Positions 36,851-46,235 are shown, numbered from the stretch's first letter. The stretch: 64,000 nt of DNA from Mycobacterium sp. 852002-40037_SCH5390672 (GCF_001665875.1 NZ_LZTA01000008.1:109700-173699), one strand, 5' to 3'. A program made the numbers and translations. Notes: a model not told the origin generated them from the letters alone.

Positions 36851-37587
36851 GAAACCCCTCCTCGCTCTTCCTCGTCGTCGATGCGGCTGATCGCCGTGCC
36901 GGCATGCACCAGCAGCAGCTCGCCGGACACCACCGGATCGACGAGTGTGGTGATCACGTCCTCGATTCCCCGGGCGGTGCGGACCCTTGCCTGACCGTCG
37001 ACCGAAGCGCTCACCACTTCGCCCAGCCGACCTTCATCGCTACACGTCACACAGACGGTGTCGTCGTCCTCGCAACGTGCGGGTTTCAGCAATCCGGAGT
37101 GCTCGAAACACACGTGGGTCAGTTCCCACAGCAGGTGGTAGAACAGCACGAACCCACCCGTGGCGGGGACGCGCGGATCGGGATCATCGAGCCAGAGCAC
37201 GTGATCGGCCATGGCGGCCGGGGGCGCGTCGCCGCTGCCGATCCAGATCGTGGTGGCGCCCCAGGCCGGGCCGCGGCGCATCACCGAGCGCACTTGCGGG
37301 TCGTCCGCGCCGGAGATCGCGACGACGATGTCGCCGGGCCGCACCGATACCCGCACCAGATCCACCAGATCGGGTCCGGTCAGCGCCACCGCCGGCAGGG
37401 CCCGCTTGCCCATGATCACCGGATGCACGAATTCGACCGCGATGTGCAGCGCATGGGGCTCCCACGACGGTGCGATGGACCACATGGTGGCGCCCGCGGC
37501 GAATCGCTTGGCCAGCGTCAGTGCGGTGGCAGCGAGGTCTTCGGCCAGTTCGGCGCTCAGCCCGCGATCGATGGCGGTGGTGATCAT
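36847..37587 (-). CDS. SIS-domain protein fused to a HypC-like C-terminus
   Basis: This 246-residue protein joins two modules. Residues about 1-170 form an SIS-like domain ([20 protein letters not shown], then [16 protein letters not shown]). The last 68 residues resemble HypC/HupF chaperones: [20 protein letters not shown] (Cys179, Cys182), then [20 protein letters not shown]. The usual N-terminal MCLGIP is replaced by an internal CxTC, so any iron ligand would not be at an N-terminus. Its start overlaps hypF by 4 nt and its end overlaps the next SIS gene. It may hold a maturation intermediate; this is inference. Confidence 0.75.
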   Translation of the reverse strand: MITTAIDRGLSAELAEDLAATALTLAKRFAAGATMWSIAPSWEPHALHIAVEFVHPVIMGKRALPAVALTGPDLVDLVRVSVRPGDIVVAISGADDPQVRSVMRRGPAWGATTIWIGSGDAPPAAMADHVLWLDDPDPRVPATGGFVLFYHLLWELTHVCFEHSGLLKPARCEDDDTVCVTCSDEGRLGEVVSASVDGQARVRTARGIEDVITTLVDPVVSGELLLVHAGTAISRIDDEEERGGVS

Positions 37588-39962
37588 CGCGTCATCGCCT
37601 CCTCCTGTGCGATCAGCACCGACACCGCGGCCTGACCCAGGGCCAGCCCGCCGTCGTTGGGCGGCACGGTGCGATGGGTGAGGACCTCAAATCCGTTCTG
37701 CTGCAGCCGGGTACGGCAGGCCCGCAGTAACAGCACGTTCTGGAACACCCCGCCGGTGAGGCCCACCAGTGCAGTGCCGGCCGCCACCTGGGTGACCACC
37801 TCGGTGACGGCAACGGCGACGGCCTGGTGAAACGCCGCGGCGAGCAACGCCGGTGATGTCCCGGCGTACAGCGCCGCGACCATGGTCTGCACCATCGGGG
37901 CCGGATCGATCACCCCGTCGTGGCGCACCGTCAGCGGCAACGACGGCTGCGTGCACGTCACATCGGCCGACTGCGCCAGCGCCTCGAGCTCGATCGCCGC
38001 TTGCCCCTCGTAGTCGATGCGGTGCCGCACCCCGAGCAGGGAGGCCACGGCGTCGAACAGCCGACCCATGCTCGAACACGGCACGCAGCCCGTCCCGGTC
38101 TCCAATTGCGAACGGGTGAGCCGCAGTTCGTCGAGGGTCGCTGCGGCGACCGGCGCCAGGTCGGGAGTCCAGTCGATGTCGGCCGTCCACAGCTGGGACA
38201 GGGCCATCCGCCATGGATTACGCACCGCGGCGTCGCCGCCGGGCAGCGGCATTGCCAACAGGTGTCCGGCCCGAACGAAACGGTGGCTTCGGGTTCCGAG
38301 GGACAGGATCTCACCGCCCCAGATCGTCTCGTCACAGCCGTAACCGGTGCCGTCGAAGGAGACCCCGACCATGGGTTCGCCGAGGCGCCCGTGTTCGGCC
38401 AGCAGCGACACCACGTGGGCGTGGTGGTGCTGCACCAGGTCCAGCGGGCGCTCGTCCGCGTGGCGCTCGGCCCAGCTTCGGGTGTGATAGCCGGGATGCA
38501 GGTCTGCGGCCAAACGGACCGGCCTGCCACGGATTTCGCTGAGCTGGGCCACCGCGCGCTCGAACGCGCGCAGCGTCTCCCAGGTCGCCATGTCACCGAT
38601 GTGGCCGGACAGGTAGGCCCGGCTGCCGTCGGTGAGGCAGAAGGTGTTCTTCAATTCCCCGCCCACGGCCAGCACGGCGGGTGCCTCGAGCTTCAAATCG
38701 ACCGGCAGCGGCGCGTAACCGCGGGACCGCCGTATCGGCAGCTCCTGGGCGCCTTCCTCGTCGTGGACGACGCGCACCACCGAGTCGTCACAGGGCACAT
38801 GGATTGGCCGGTCATGGTCGAGGACCGCGTCGCACAGCCCCGGAAGTCGTTGCACGGCATCGTCATCGGTGAAGCAGATGGGCTCGTCGGAACGGTTGGC
38901 GCTGGTGAGCACCAGCGCGTCGGGCACCGGTGCGGCGCTGCCCGGCACCGGTGCCAGCAGCAGGTGATGAATGGGGGAGTACGGCAGCATCAGCCCCAGC
39001 AGCGGGCTGCCGGGGGCGACGCCCTCGGCGACCCGCGCGCCGGGACGCCGCCGCAGCAACACGATCGGACGGGCCGGACCGGACAGCACCGCGGCCTCGC
39101 TGTCGTCGACGTAGGCGTAGCGGCGCGCCACGTCGAGATCGCGGACCAGCATGGCAAACGGCTTGGCGCCACGAGCTTTGCGTGCCCGCAATGCGGCGAC
39201 CGCCGTGGCGTCGTCGACGGCGCAGGCCAGGTGATAACCGCCGATTCCCTTGATGGCCACCACGGCACCGGATGCCAGCGCGATCTGGGTGGCGGTCAGG
39301 GCCGCATCCGAGCCGCTCACCTTGCCGGCCGACGATGTGAACCACAGCGTCGGCCCGCAGTCCGGGCAGGCGATCGGCTGGGCGTGGAATCGGCGATCCG
39401 CGGGGTCGTGGTATTCGGCGGCGCAGCGCGCACACATGGTGAACGCCGACATTGTGGTGGCCGGCCGGTCATACGGCAGTTCTGTGATGATGGTGAACCG
39501 CGGCCCGCAGTTGGTGCAGGTCACGAACGGATGCCGGTAGCGGCGGTCGAGCGGGTCGAACAGTTCGGCGATGCAGTCCTCGCACACCGCGATGTCGGGC
39601 GGGATCGGGGTGGTCGTGCCGGAGACTAATTGGCTTGGCACAATTCGGAATTGGGGTGCGCATGCGGGTTCGACCGTGACGTCGACGATGCGGACGTCGG
39701 CGATCCGCGCCAGCGGCGGCGCCTCGGCGCGCAGCCGGTGCCCGAACTCCGCCACCCGGGCGGACGGGCCCTGCACCTCGAGGAAGACCGCACCGGAGTT
39801 GTTGCCGACGAATCCGGTCAGACCCAGCTCTGTCGCGATCCGATGCACGAACGGACGGAAGCCGACCCCCTGGACCACGCCGGTCACCATGACGTGCTGC
39901 CGCACTGGGGTGTCGGACGCGCCGGGCCGCAGCCGCACCGGGGCTTCAACCATGTCGGTCAT
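37584..39962 (-). CDS. hypF: carbamoyltransferase HypF
   Basis: HypF uses carbamoyl phosphate and ATP to carbamoylate HypE, starting CN ligand synthesis. All modules are present in the 792-residue protein: acylphosphatase ([20 protein letters not shown], residues about 25-110), two CxxC zinc-finger pairs (CEDC, CTNC, CARC, CPDC, about 130-210), a YrdC-like domain (about 220-400) and a Kae1-like C-terminal domain with [18 protein letters not shown] 39962 lies one base after the hypC stop. Confidence 0.97.
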   Translation of the reverse strand: MTDMVEAPVRLRPGASDTPVRQHVMVTGVVQGVGFRPFVHRIATELGLTGFVGNNSGAVFLEVQGPSARVAEFGHRLRAEAPPLARIADVRIVDVTVEPACAPQFRIVPSQLVSGTTTPIPPDIAVCEDCIAELFDPLDRRYRHPFVTCTNCGPRFTIITELPYDRPATTMSAFTMCARCAAEYHDPADRRFHAQPIACPDCGPTLWFTSSAGKVSGSDAALTATQIALASGAVVAIKGIGGYHLACAVDDATAVAALRARKARGAKPFAMLVRDLDVARRYAYVDDSEAAVLSGPARPIVLLRRRPGARVAEGVAPGSPLLGLMLPYSPIHHLLLAPVPGSAAPVPDALVLTSANRSDEPICFTDDDAVQRLPGLCDAVLDHDRPIHVPCDDSVVRVVHDEEGAQELPIRRSRGYAPLPVDLKLEAPAVLAVGGELKNTFCLTDGSRAYLSGHIGDMATWETLRAFERAVAQLSEIRGRPVRLAADLHPGYHTRSWAERHADERPLDLVQHHHAHVVSLLAEHGRLGEPMVGVSFDGTGYGCDETIWGGEILSLGTRSHRFVRAGHLLAMPLPGGDAAVRNPWRMALSQLWTADIDWTPDLAPVAAATLDELRLTRSQLETGTGCVPCSSMGRLFDAVASLLGVRHRIDYEGQAAIELEALAQSADVTCTQPSLPLTVRHDGVIDPAPMVQTMVAALYAGTSPALLAAAFHQAVAVAVTEVVTQVAAGTALVGLTGGVFQNVLLLRACRTRLQQNGFEVLTHRTVPPNDGGLALGQAAVSVLIAQEEAMTR

Positions 39963-39963
39963 G

Positions 39964-40230
39964 TCAACCGGCCTCCGGGCGCAGTGCCGTACCGGTGCGG
40001 CCCCGGCCCATCAGTTCCAACCCGGCCATGGCCTGTTCGGCCCCGGCCTGATCCGTCTTCTCGACGACGAAGCCCATGTGAATGATCACCCAGTCACCGG
40101 GCGCGAACGTCTCATCCGGCAACATGCCGACGTTGACCTTGCGCTGTTCGCCGGTGACGTTGACCAGTGCGAGCTGTCCCTCGAAACCGTCCAGCATTCC
40201 GATGACCTGCCCCGGTATGCCCAAACACAT
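39964..40230 (-). CDS. hypC: HypC-type hydrogenase chaperone (copy 1)
   Basis: This 88-residue protein opens with [18 protein letters not shown] and contains [20 protein letters not shown], the HypC core. Like the second copy it should shuttle the Fe(CN)2CO moiety between HypD and the large subunit. It sits between the maturation protease and hypF. The two HypC proteins differ enough (C-terminal tails [21 protein letters not shown] here) to suggest distinct partners or stages, which is inference. Confidence 0.95.
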   Translation of the reverse strand: MCLGIPGQVIGMLDGFEGQLALVNVTGEQRKVNVGMLPDETFAPGDWVIIHMGFVVEKTDQAGAEQAMAGLELMGRGRTGTALRPEAG

Positions 40231-40233
40231 GGC

Positions 40234-40725
40234 TCAGCACCCCTCTTCGGCTGCCGAAGGTGCGTGCAACGCGGCCACGATCTCTTCCACGGCCCGCGCC
40301 GCCCGGGGAACGGCCTGTGCGACCGGTTCGGTCAGGCCGATGCCCTCCTGGACGCTGCCCGCCTCACAACCGACGACCACGGTGTAGGGCGGATGGCCGC
40401 CCAGCGCCCGCAGGCTGGCGAAGACCGCGGCCGGATCCATGCTGTGACCGTCCAGGCCGTTCGTCTCGGGCGACGAAGCGTGGTCGGCCTGAAAGACGTG
40501 CAATGTGCCGGGACGGCCCTGGCTGGGCACGGCGTCGACCAGAACCAGCGTGTCCCACTCCTCGAGTAGGTCATAGGCCAGGTGCATGCCCCTGATTCCG
40601 TAGTCGATGACCTGAACGGTCGGATCGTCTTGGGGCAGTTCGGCATTGCGGACCACTTCCGAGCCGAAGCCGTCGTCTCCGAGGAAGATGTTGCCTATCC
40701 CGGCTACCAGGATGCGCGATGTCAT
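40234..40725 (-). CDS. hydrogenase maturation endopeptidase
   Basis: This 163-residue nickel-dependent protease of the HyaD/HybD/HupD family clips the C-terminal extension of the hydrogenase large subunit after nickel insertion. The opening ILVAGIGNIFLGDDGFGSEV holds the acidic nickel-sensing residue, and DYGIRGMHLAYDLLE and DTLVLVDAV are family motifs. I chose ATG 40725. Its target is probably HhyL, which still carries a 22-residue tail after the cleavage-site His. It is three bases from hypC. Confidence 0.92.
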   Translation of the reverse strand: MTSRILVAGIGNIFLGDDGFGSEVVRNAELPQDDPTVQVIDYGIRGMHLAYDLLEEWDTLVLVDAVPSQGRPGTLHVFQADHASSPETNGLDGHSMDPAAVFASLRALGGHPPYTVVVGCEAGSVQEGIGLTEPVAQAVPRAARAVEEIVAALHAPSAAEEGC

Positions 40726-40742
40726 GGTGGAACCCGCGTCGG

Positions 40743-40862
40743 CTACATCCGCCTCAGCTTGAGATAGCGGCGGGCGTCCGGCACGGATATCACGCCGAGT
40801 GCCAAGGCGACCGCGACCGCCAGCGCGACGATGGCGATGAAGATCCAACCTAGGATTTCCAT
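40743..40862 (-). CDS. 39-residue single-pass membrane microprotein
   Basis: This short gene lies in the 149-nt gap between the 443-aa protein and the maturation protease. ATG 40862 follows a very strong ribosome binding site (GAAAGGAGTTCACC). The product starts MEILGWIFIAIVALAVAVAL, a single transmembrane helix running to about residue 27, then a basic tail PDARRYLKLRRM. I recall very small proteins of this look (annotated DUF6893) in actinobacterial hydrogenase operons, but cannot check. It could anchor the soluble hydrogenase to the membrane or help assembly; both are inference. Confidence 0.8.
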   Translation of the reverse strand: MEILGWIFIAIVALAVAVALALGVISVPDARRYLKLRRM

Positions 40863-40874
40863 GGTGAACTCCTT

Positions 40875-42206
40875 TCAGGGGTTTGAGCTGTGCTGCGACT
40901 GCAGCGGCTCGACTTCGTCGGGGGAGAAGTACAGGTAGCGGCCGTACCAGTCGTGCAGTTCTGCGGCCGGGTCCTCATCGACGACGACGCCGACGTGCTT
41001 GTTGCCCTCGACGTCCTCGTGCACCGACGTGACGCGGGCGATCTTGCCGGCGACGAAGATGTCCTGGGCGTCGGCGTTGCGCCGCGGCCGCAGCCGGACC
41101 TTGCTACCCCGGGCTATCCGGATGCCGTTCACCAGCACCGCGTCGATCTCGGGGCGTACGGCGTTGTCGGCCAGTGGATCCCACCAATCCACCCCGTCGG
41201 GGATCTCCGGTACCAGGCCGGCGGAAGCATTGAGCCCGTGCGGATCGCGTAGCACGCCGTGCAGCCGCGCCATGGCCTCGGGCGACATGGCGTCACATTC
41301 GTCGATGATCCGTGCGGCCCGCGGATCGGTTGCCCTCGCTTGTGCCTTCTCGTCGTCCGTCATGGTCATCACGCGCAGGGTGAGGATCTCGTCGATCTCC
41401 GTGCAGTCGTACAGGGCGGTGTCGCTCTGGTCGGCGACCTCGGGGTGGTCGTAGAGGATGATCGGTGAGATCAGCAGCACGTCGTCGGTGCCCGGCGGGC
41501 CGGCCAGCACCGGGAAGCAGCGATGCTGGGCGCACCGGGATACCGCATCGGTCGCGGTCTGCGGCGGCTCGAGCAGCGAGACGAACCGGCCGCCAAGCAC
41601 TTCGGCGACGAGGTGTGTTCCGATCATGGATCGCGCGATGGCGTCCACCTTGTCGCGTGCGGGCGCGCCGATGTTGACCACCCGCACCGAGACCCGCCGC
41701 AGGTCGCCCTCGGACTCGCTGGTGACCGTCAGCACGCCCCGTATCTCGCGTCGTTCGCGAACCAGCCTGCCGTCGTCGAGGACTTCGATGTCGGTTTCCG
41801 CGTCGGCCGTCACCGGTAGCGACCAGGGTTGATCGTCGAACGCAAGGGGCCCGAAAGACATTTCGCATTCCACCGCTTCGTCCCAGGTCAGCCACGACCC
41901 GGCCCGGGTCCGCAGCTCGTCGACGGCCTCGAAATTGCCGTCACCGGTGTCCCGTTCGACCCGCCGGTGCTGCAACTGCAGGAAGCGCACCACCAGCGTC
42001 AGGGCTCGGGCACCGTCGACCAGGAATTCTGCGGAAAGGGTGTCGTCTTCACCCAGGCCGGCATCGGCCGCGCCGCACGGACCCAAAACACCGAACTGCC
42101 AACGTGATTGGTTCTTGCTCGACGTTCCCCGATACGGGTAGAGGAGATAGCCTTCGTAGAGCACCGCATCGGCAACGGCGCGGGCCCGATCCCAGCTCGA
42201 TGTCAT
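40875..42206 (-). CDS. 443-residue conserved protein of the hydrogenase operon, unknown function
   Basis: I do not recognise a named family. The soluble protein opens MTSSWDRARAVADAVLYEGY and LLYPYRGTSSKNQSRWQFG, continues with a beta-rich middle domain (VVRFLQLQHRRVE, ILTLRVMTMTDDEK) and ends in an SH3-like segment (RGSKVRLRPRRNADAQDIFV then KIARVTSVHEDVEGNKHVG). It starts at ATG 42206, overlapping the DUF6084-like stop by 4 nt. Tight coupling to two other unknown genes and the hydrogenase suggests a dedicated assembly or electron-transfer partner. Confidence 0.75.
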   Translation of the reverse strand: MTSSWDRARAVADAVLYEGYLLYPYRGTSSKNQSRWQFGVLGPCGAADAGLGEDDTLSAEFLVDGARALTLVVRFLQLQHRRVERDTGDGNFEAVDELRTRAGSWLTWDEAVECEMSFGPLAFDDQPWSLPVTADAETDIEVLDDGRLVRERREIRGVLTVTSESEGDLRRVSVRVVNIGAPARDKVDAIARSMIGTHLVAEVLGGRFVSLLEPPQTATDAVSRCAQHRCFPVLAGPPGTDDVLLISPIILYDHPEVADQSDTALYDCTEIDEILTLRVMTMTDDEKAQARATDPRAARIIDECDAMSPEAMARLHGVLRDPHGLNASAGLVPEIPDGVDWWDPLADNAVRPEIDAVLVNGIRIARGSKVRLRPRRNADAQDIFVAGKIARVTSVHEDVEGNKHVGVVVDEDPAAELHDWYGRYLYFSPDEVEPLQSQHSSNP

Positions 42207-42862
42207 CGCGTCACCTCGTGATCGACGGCGGTGTCCAGCAACGAGGTGACCGCGTGGTCGAAGTCGAGCATTCCGTGGGCCGACTTGTAACCGGCCAGCG
42301 CCGCGACGGTCTCGTGGCTCAGCCGAACCCATCCGCTGTTGGGATAGTGCTGTGCGACCAGATCACGCCAGACCGTGACCGGCATCGCGTAACTGTCCTC
42401 GCAGTCCCAGGACACCTGCTGGACCGAGAACCCGCGCTCGGAGTTGACGAAAATCGTTCCGCTGAAAAGAAACTGTAGTGGCACCGTCCCATCGCGCAGC
42501 GCGTGCAGATACTTGGCGGCGGCGACCTCGAAGTCGTAGGTGCAATCCAGGGACAGGTTCGCGGTCGTGTGACCGGTGAACCCGGGCACCATCGCGGTGC
42601 AATGCTGCCACAGGAAGGTGCGCTGGGTGTTCGCCCAGCGTTCGCGGGCGCCGAACAAGTCCGTCAGCCCCGCCGCCTCGTCATCGGAGTAGGAGCGGCG
42701 CAGCGGCTCGATGCGGACCTGGCACCGCAGGGCGATGGCATGCACCGGGTCGTCGCCGCCGGCGGTGACGCCGACGCGTGCGGTAAGTACCGGGCTGACG
42801 CTGTACGGTTCGGCCATCACATCCAGGACCGCGAAGCTCACAGTCATCGGCGGGCCGTTCAT
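42203..42862 (-). CDS. DUF6084-like hydrogenase-locus protein
   Basis: This 219-residue protein has unknown function. Notable segments are VTFAVLDV-type opening MTVSFAVLDVMAEPYSVSPV, HAIALRCQVRIEPLRRSYSD and the C-terminal SWDCEDSYAMPVTVWRDLVA. It appears beta-rich and soluble, without signal peptide. ATG 42862 overlaps the DUF5947-like stop by 4 nt (a later ATG lies at 42847). I recall DUF6084 neighbours in group 1h hydrogenase clusters; the exact assignment needs a profile search. Confidence 0.75.
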   Translation of the reverse strand: MNGPPMTVSFAVLDVMAEPYSVSPVLTARVGVTAGGDDPVHAIALRCQVRIEPLRRSYSDDEAAGLTDLFGARERWANTQRTFLWQHCTAMVPGFTGHTTANLSLDCTYDFEVAAAKYLHALRDGTVPLQFLFSGTIFVNSERGFSVQQVSWDCEDSYAMPVTVWRDLVAQHYPNSGWVRLSHETVAALAGYKSAHGMLDFDHAVTSLLDTAVDHEVTR

Positions 42863-43503
42863 CGCGGTGTCTTTACGGCGCGGGCGGCAAGCCGGTCGAA
42901 GAAGCCGTCGATGAATTCGCGGGCCTGCTGGCCGCCGTCGAAGCCGCGCCACAACACGCGCAAGCGTCCGACGAATTCGTAGCATGCATCGATCGGGACC
43001 AGATAGGTTTGGGGCTCTGATAATTCGCCATCCTGGGCGCCATCGGCGACCCGCACGAGCAGCGCCTCCACATCGTCGGTCAGCAGGCTCACCCGCGGGT
43101 CGGTGCCGCGGATGGTCTCCCAGACCTCCATGTCCAGCTCGGATTCGCATGCCCCGGCGGGTCCCGGGTAGAAGGCGACGGTGTGCCCCAGGGCGGAGTT
43201 GGTGAAGAAGAAGGCGACCCCGACCGGGATCTGCAGTGCCTCCCACACCAGGCGATCCAGCGCGAAATCGGGAAACGACAGATACCGGTCCGGCACCGCG
43301 CGGTACCGCAGGTCGGCTGCCGAGTCGGTGAACAGCAGATAACAGGCGCGGCAGACGCACATGAGTTGGCGGCCAGCCACATTGACCACGTGCTGATGCT
43401 CATCGGCGATCGACTCCGCGCACATCTCACAGCGCTCGCCCGCCGGCTCGGGGGTGCGCCGGTCGCTCCTGATGCGGCTCAGGACCTCGAACGGGCTACT
43501 CAT
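42859..43503 (-). CDS. DUF5947-like zinc-ribbon protein of the hydrogenase operon
   Basis: This 214-residue protein starts MSSPFEVLSRIRSDRRTPEP and has a cysteine cluster near residues 24-50 (GERCEMCAESIADEH, then LMCVCRACYLLF) that could bind Zn or Fe-S. The rest (DRYLSFPDFALDRLVWEALQ, VGVAFFFTNSALGHTVAFYP) is not in a well-known family; it matches my memory of DUF5947. ATG 43503 overlaps the NifU/Rieske-like stop by 4 nt. A role in hydrogenase electron transfer or assembly is inferred from position. Confidence 0.75.
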   Translation of the reverse strand: MSSPFEVLSRIRSDRRTPEPAGERCEMCAESIADEHQHVVNVAGRQLMCVCRACYLLFTDSAADLRYRAVPDRYLSFPDFALDRLVWEALQIPVGVAFFFTNSALGHTVAFYPGPAGACESELDMEVWETIRGTDPRVSLLTDDVEALLVRVADGAQDGELSEPQTYLVPIDACYEFVGRLRVLWRGFDGGQQAREFIDGFFDRLAARAVKTPR

Positions 43504-44432
43504 GCCCGCGCGCCCATCACGTCGGGCCGCAACGCCAGCGAAAGCAGGCCGTCGCGGGTCAGCAGCGGAATCGGATCGAGGTGGTCCGCCGACCCACCGG
43601 CTGGGCCGGCGCCCGCATGGACGACGTCGAAATCCGTCCCACAGCCCGCGCAGCACAGCATTTGGCCGTGCAGTTGCGAACCCGCGAGCGAGTCGTCACA
43701 CACCGGGCAGTGATCCCGGTAAACGAACGTCTGGTCACCGACCCGGCAGGCCAGCACGGTCACCCCGTCGATCACGTAACCCGCGACTTCGCCGGGCGCC
43801 AACTCGGCCAGCTCGGGGGCCGGGTGCCAGGTGGTCGGCCCCGGACCGTCCGAATGCAGGTGCGCCAGTAGCGATTCGGCGGGAATGACGCTCGCCGGAG
43901 TGGTTGTGCCCGCGGCGGTCACCACCTCGATCGAGGAGATCTCCGGTGCCGCCGCGCGAACCGCATCCTGCACGGCCAGCTCCAGCGTCACCGCCGACGA
44001 CGGGCAGCTCTTACAGCTGCCTGCGAAAGCCAGCCGCACGGTGAATTCTTCCGGGCGTCCGCCCGGAACGACCTCGAGCAGGTCGACGTCTCCACCGTGC
44101 GAACCCAGGTAGGGCCGCACCCGATCCAGCGCGTCGGAGACCCTGCGGTGCACGCTGTGCGGATGCAGGCCGTGCACCAGGAGCAGGCTGGCCACCAGGT
44201 CGTCGGTGGCCAGCCGCTCGACCAGCCCCCCGTCCGGTCCGGGATCGCCGGCCATCCGCATGATCCGCTCCAGCCCGGCGCCGTAAAGCCCGACTATTTC
44301 GCGAACCAGTTGCTGCGCACGGTCATACGCGGCGGTCCCACCTGCTGCGCAGGAATCCAGCAGTGTCTGGATCCGATCGCCCGCTGTGCGCCACTGCGTG
44401 TCGGTCTCGGGGTTACCCGGGCGATCCGCCAT
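43500..44432 (-). CDS. NifU-domain protein with C-terminal Rieske-like domain
   Basis: This 310-residue fusion follows hhyL after 3 nt. A helical N-terminus (1-100) leads to a NifU-type Fe-S scaffold domain, HGGDVDLLEVVPGGRPEEF and GSCKSCPSS with Cys140/Cys143. The C-terminal part (about 195-300) is Rieske-like by layout (LACRVGDQTFVYRDHCPVCD, MLCCAGCGTDFDVVH), but the ligand positions read C242-x2-C245 and C261-x2-C264, with no His pair. It may therefore carry a ferredoxin/rubredoxin-like centre. In Hhy/Huc systems such proteins are thought to carry electrons onward from the hydrogenase. Confidence 0.85.
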   Translation of the reverse strand: MADRPGNPETDTQWRTAGDRIQTLLDSCAAGGTAAYDRAQQLVREIVGLYGAGLERIMRMAGDPGPDGGLVERLATDDLVASLLLVHGLHPHSVHRRVSDALDRVRPYLGSHGGDVDLLEVVPGGRPEEFTVRLAFAGSCKSCPSSAVTLELAVQDAVRAAAPEISSIEVVTAAGTTTPASVIPAESLLAHLHSDGPGPTTWHPAPELAELAPGEVAGYVIDGVTVLACRVGDQTFVYRDHCPVCDDSLAGSQLHGQMLCCAGCGTDFDVVHAGAGPAGGSADHLDPIPLLTRDGLLSLALRPDVMGARA

Positions 44433-44435
44433 GTG

Positions 44436-46235
44436 TCACTCCCCGACGGGTGACTGGGTTGGCGTGTGCAGTCTGTCCAGGGACTTGCCCTTCCCCAGGT
44501 ACATGTGCACGCCACACGGCAGGCATGGGTCGAAGCTGCGCACCGTGCGCATGACGTCGATTCCCTTGAAGTTGTCCCGGCCGTTCTCCTCGAAGATCGG
44601 CTGCCCCTGCACCGCATCCTCGTACGGACCCGGTGTGCCATAACTGTCGCGCGGACTCGCGTTCCACGGGGTCGGCGGGTACGGGTGATAGTTGGCGATC
44701 TTGCCGTCCCGGATCACCATGTGGTGGCTGAGCACACCGCGCACCGCCTCGGTGAAGCCGCAGCCGATGGCCTCGTCGGGAACGGTGAACTTCTCCCACG
44801 TCTTGGTTCGTCCCGCGCGGATTTCCCCCAATGCCTTCTCGGCGAAGTGCAGCGCGCACGCCGCCGCGTAGGCCTGGAAGTAGGTGCGGGCCCGGTCGCG
44901 TTCGATCGTGTTGCTGCCGTACGTGGGGATCTTCCATTCCAGTTCGACGGGTCCCTTCAGGACCGTCTTGGGCAGGTTGATCTTGACGCTGCTGCCGGTC
45001 GCCTTGACGTAGCCGATGTCGACCAGGCCGGCCAGGGCGGTCGCCCACAGCCGGGCCAGCGGACCACCGCCGGTGTCCAGGGCCAGGTTATCCTTGCCGT
45101 CGAACCAGCGTGGCGACATCACCCAGGTGTATTTACCGCCCTCCATGTCCCGCTTCTGCGGGTGCGGGTTGGTGTGCTGGTTCCATGGGTGACGCCGGTC
45201 CACCGCGTTGCCCAGCGGATCGGTCTTGACGAACATCTCCTGATCGGTCCAATCGTCGTAATACGAACTGCCCAACAGGATCCGGATGCCGAGGTTGATG
45301 TCCACCAGCGAGTGGGTGACCAGCTTGCCGTCGACCACCACGCCCGGGGTGACGAACATCGCGTTACCCCAACGTTCCATGTCCTTGTATTCGAAGTTGC
45401 ACACCTCGGGGTCCTGGAAGGAACCCCAGCAGCCGAGCAGGGTGCGGCGCAGCCCGACCTTCTCGTAACCGGGCAGCGCCTCGTAGAAAAAGTCGAACAG
45501 GTCGTCGTGCATGGGCACGACCTTCTTCATGAACTCGACGTAGCGCATCAAGCGCGTCATGTAGTCGGTCATCAGCTGGATGGTCGCCACGGTGCCGACC
45601 CCGCCGGGATACAGGGTGGAGGGGTGCACGTGGCGGCCCTCCATGAGGCAGAACATTTCCCGCGTCGTCCGGCTCACTTGCAGTGCTTCACGGTAGAACT
45701 CGCCGCTGAACGGGTTGAGCGAGCGCATGATGTCCGCGATCGTCTTGTACCCGTGGGCGTCTGCGTGCGGGGCCGGTGTCTTCTCGGCCAGCGAGAGCAC
45801 ACTCGGGTTGGTCTCGGCGACCATCTTCTCGCAGAAGTCCACGCCGACCAGGTTCTCCTGAAAGATGTTGTGGTCGAACATATATTCCGCGGCCTCGCCG
45901 AGGTTGACGATCCACTCACCCAGATGCGGCGGCTTGACCCCGTAGGCCATGTTCTGCGCGTAGCACGAACAGGTGGCGTGGTTGTCGCCGCAGATGCCGC
46001 AGATGCGACTGGTGATGAAGTGGGCGTCGCGGGGATCCTTGCCCTTCATGAAGATCGAGTAGCCACGAAAGATCGACGAGGTGCTGTGACACTCGACGAC
46101 TTCTCGGTTCTCGAAGTCAATTTTGGTGTAGATGCCCAGGCTGCCCACGATCCGGGTGATGGGATCCCAGGCCATATCGACCAGTTGGCCGGGCTTCCGC
46201 TCGGCGTGGGTGGGTTCAGGAACGATGGTTGTCAT
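44436..46235 (-). CDS. hhyL: [NiFe] hydrogenase large subunit, group 1h (Hhy) type
   Basis: This 599-residue catalytic subunit oxidises H2 at a NiFe(CN)2CO site. The four Cys ligands are readable: RICGICGDNHATC (Cys79, Cys82) and FDPCLPCGVH (Cys571, Cys574). The 22 residues after His577 are the nickel-checked extension removed by the protease at 40234-40725. I chose ATG 46235 because GGAAGAAG precedes it; the frame runs 11 codons further. Overall sequence and operon context fit the oxygen-tolerant, high-affinity actinobacterial group 1h enzymes. hhyS lies 103 nt upstream. Confidence 0.95.
   Translation of the reverse strand: MTTIVPEPTHAERKPGQLVDMAWDPITRIVGSLGIYTKIDFENREVVECHSTSSIFRGYSIFMKGKDPRDAHFITSRICGICGDNHATCSCYAQNMAYGVKPPHLGEWIVNLGEAAEYMFDHNIFQENLVGVDFCEKMVAETNPSVLSLAEKTPAPHADAHGYKTIADIMRSLNPFSGEFYREALQVSRTTREMFCLMEGRHVHPSTLYPGGVGTVATIQLMTDYMTRLMRYVEFMKKVVPMHDDLFDFFYEALPGYEKVGLRRTLLGCWGSFQDPEVCNFEYKDMERWGNAMFVTPGVVVDGKLVTHSLVDINLGIRILLGSSYYDDWTDQEMFVKTDPLGNAVDRRHPWNQHTNPHPQKRDMEGGKYTWVMSPRWFDGKDNLALDTGGGPLARLWATALAGLVDIGYVKATGSSVKINLPKTVLKGPVELEWKIPTYGSNTIERDRARTYFQAYAAACALHFAEKALGEIRAGRTKTWEKFTVPDEAIGCGFTEAVRGVLSHHMVIRDGKIANYHPYPPTPWNASPRDSYGTPGPYEDAVQGQPIFEENGRDNFKGIDVMRTVRSFDPCLPCGVHMYLGKGKSLDRLHTPTQSPVGE

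Noticed and set aside
37920..39629. 569-codon plus-strand frame
   Set aside because: Antisense to hypF, which is complete and in frame.
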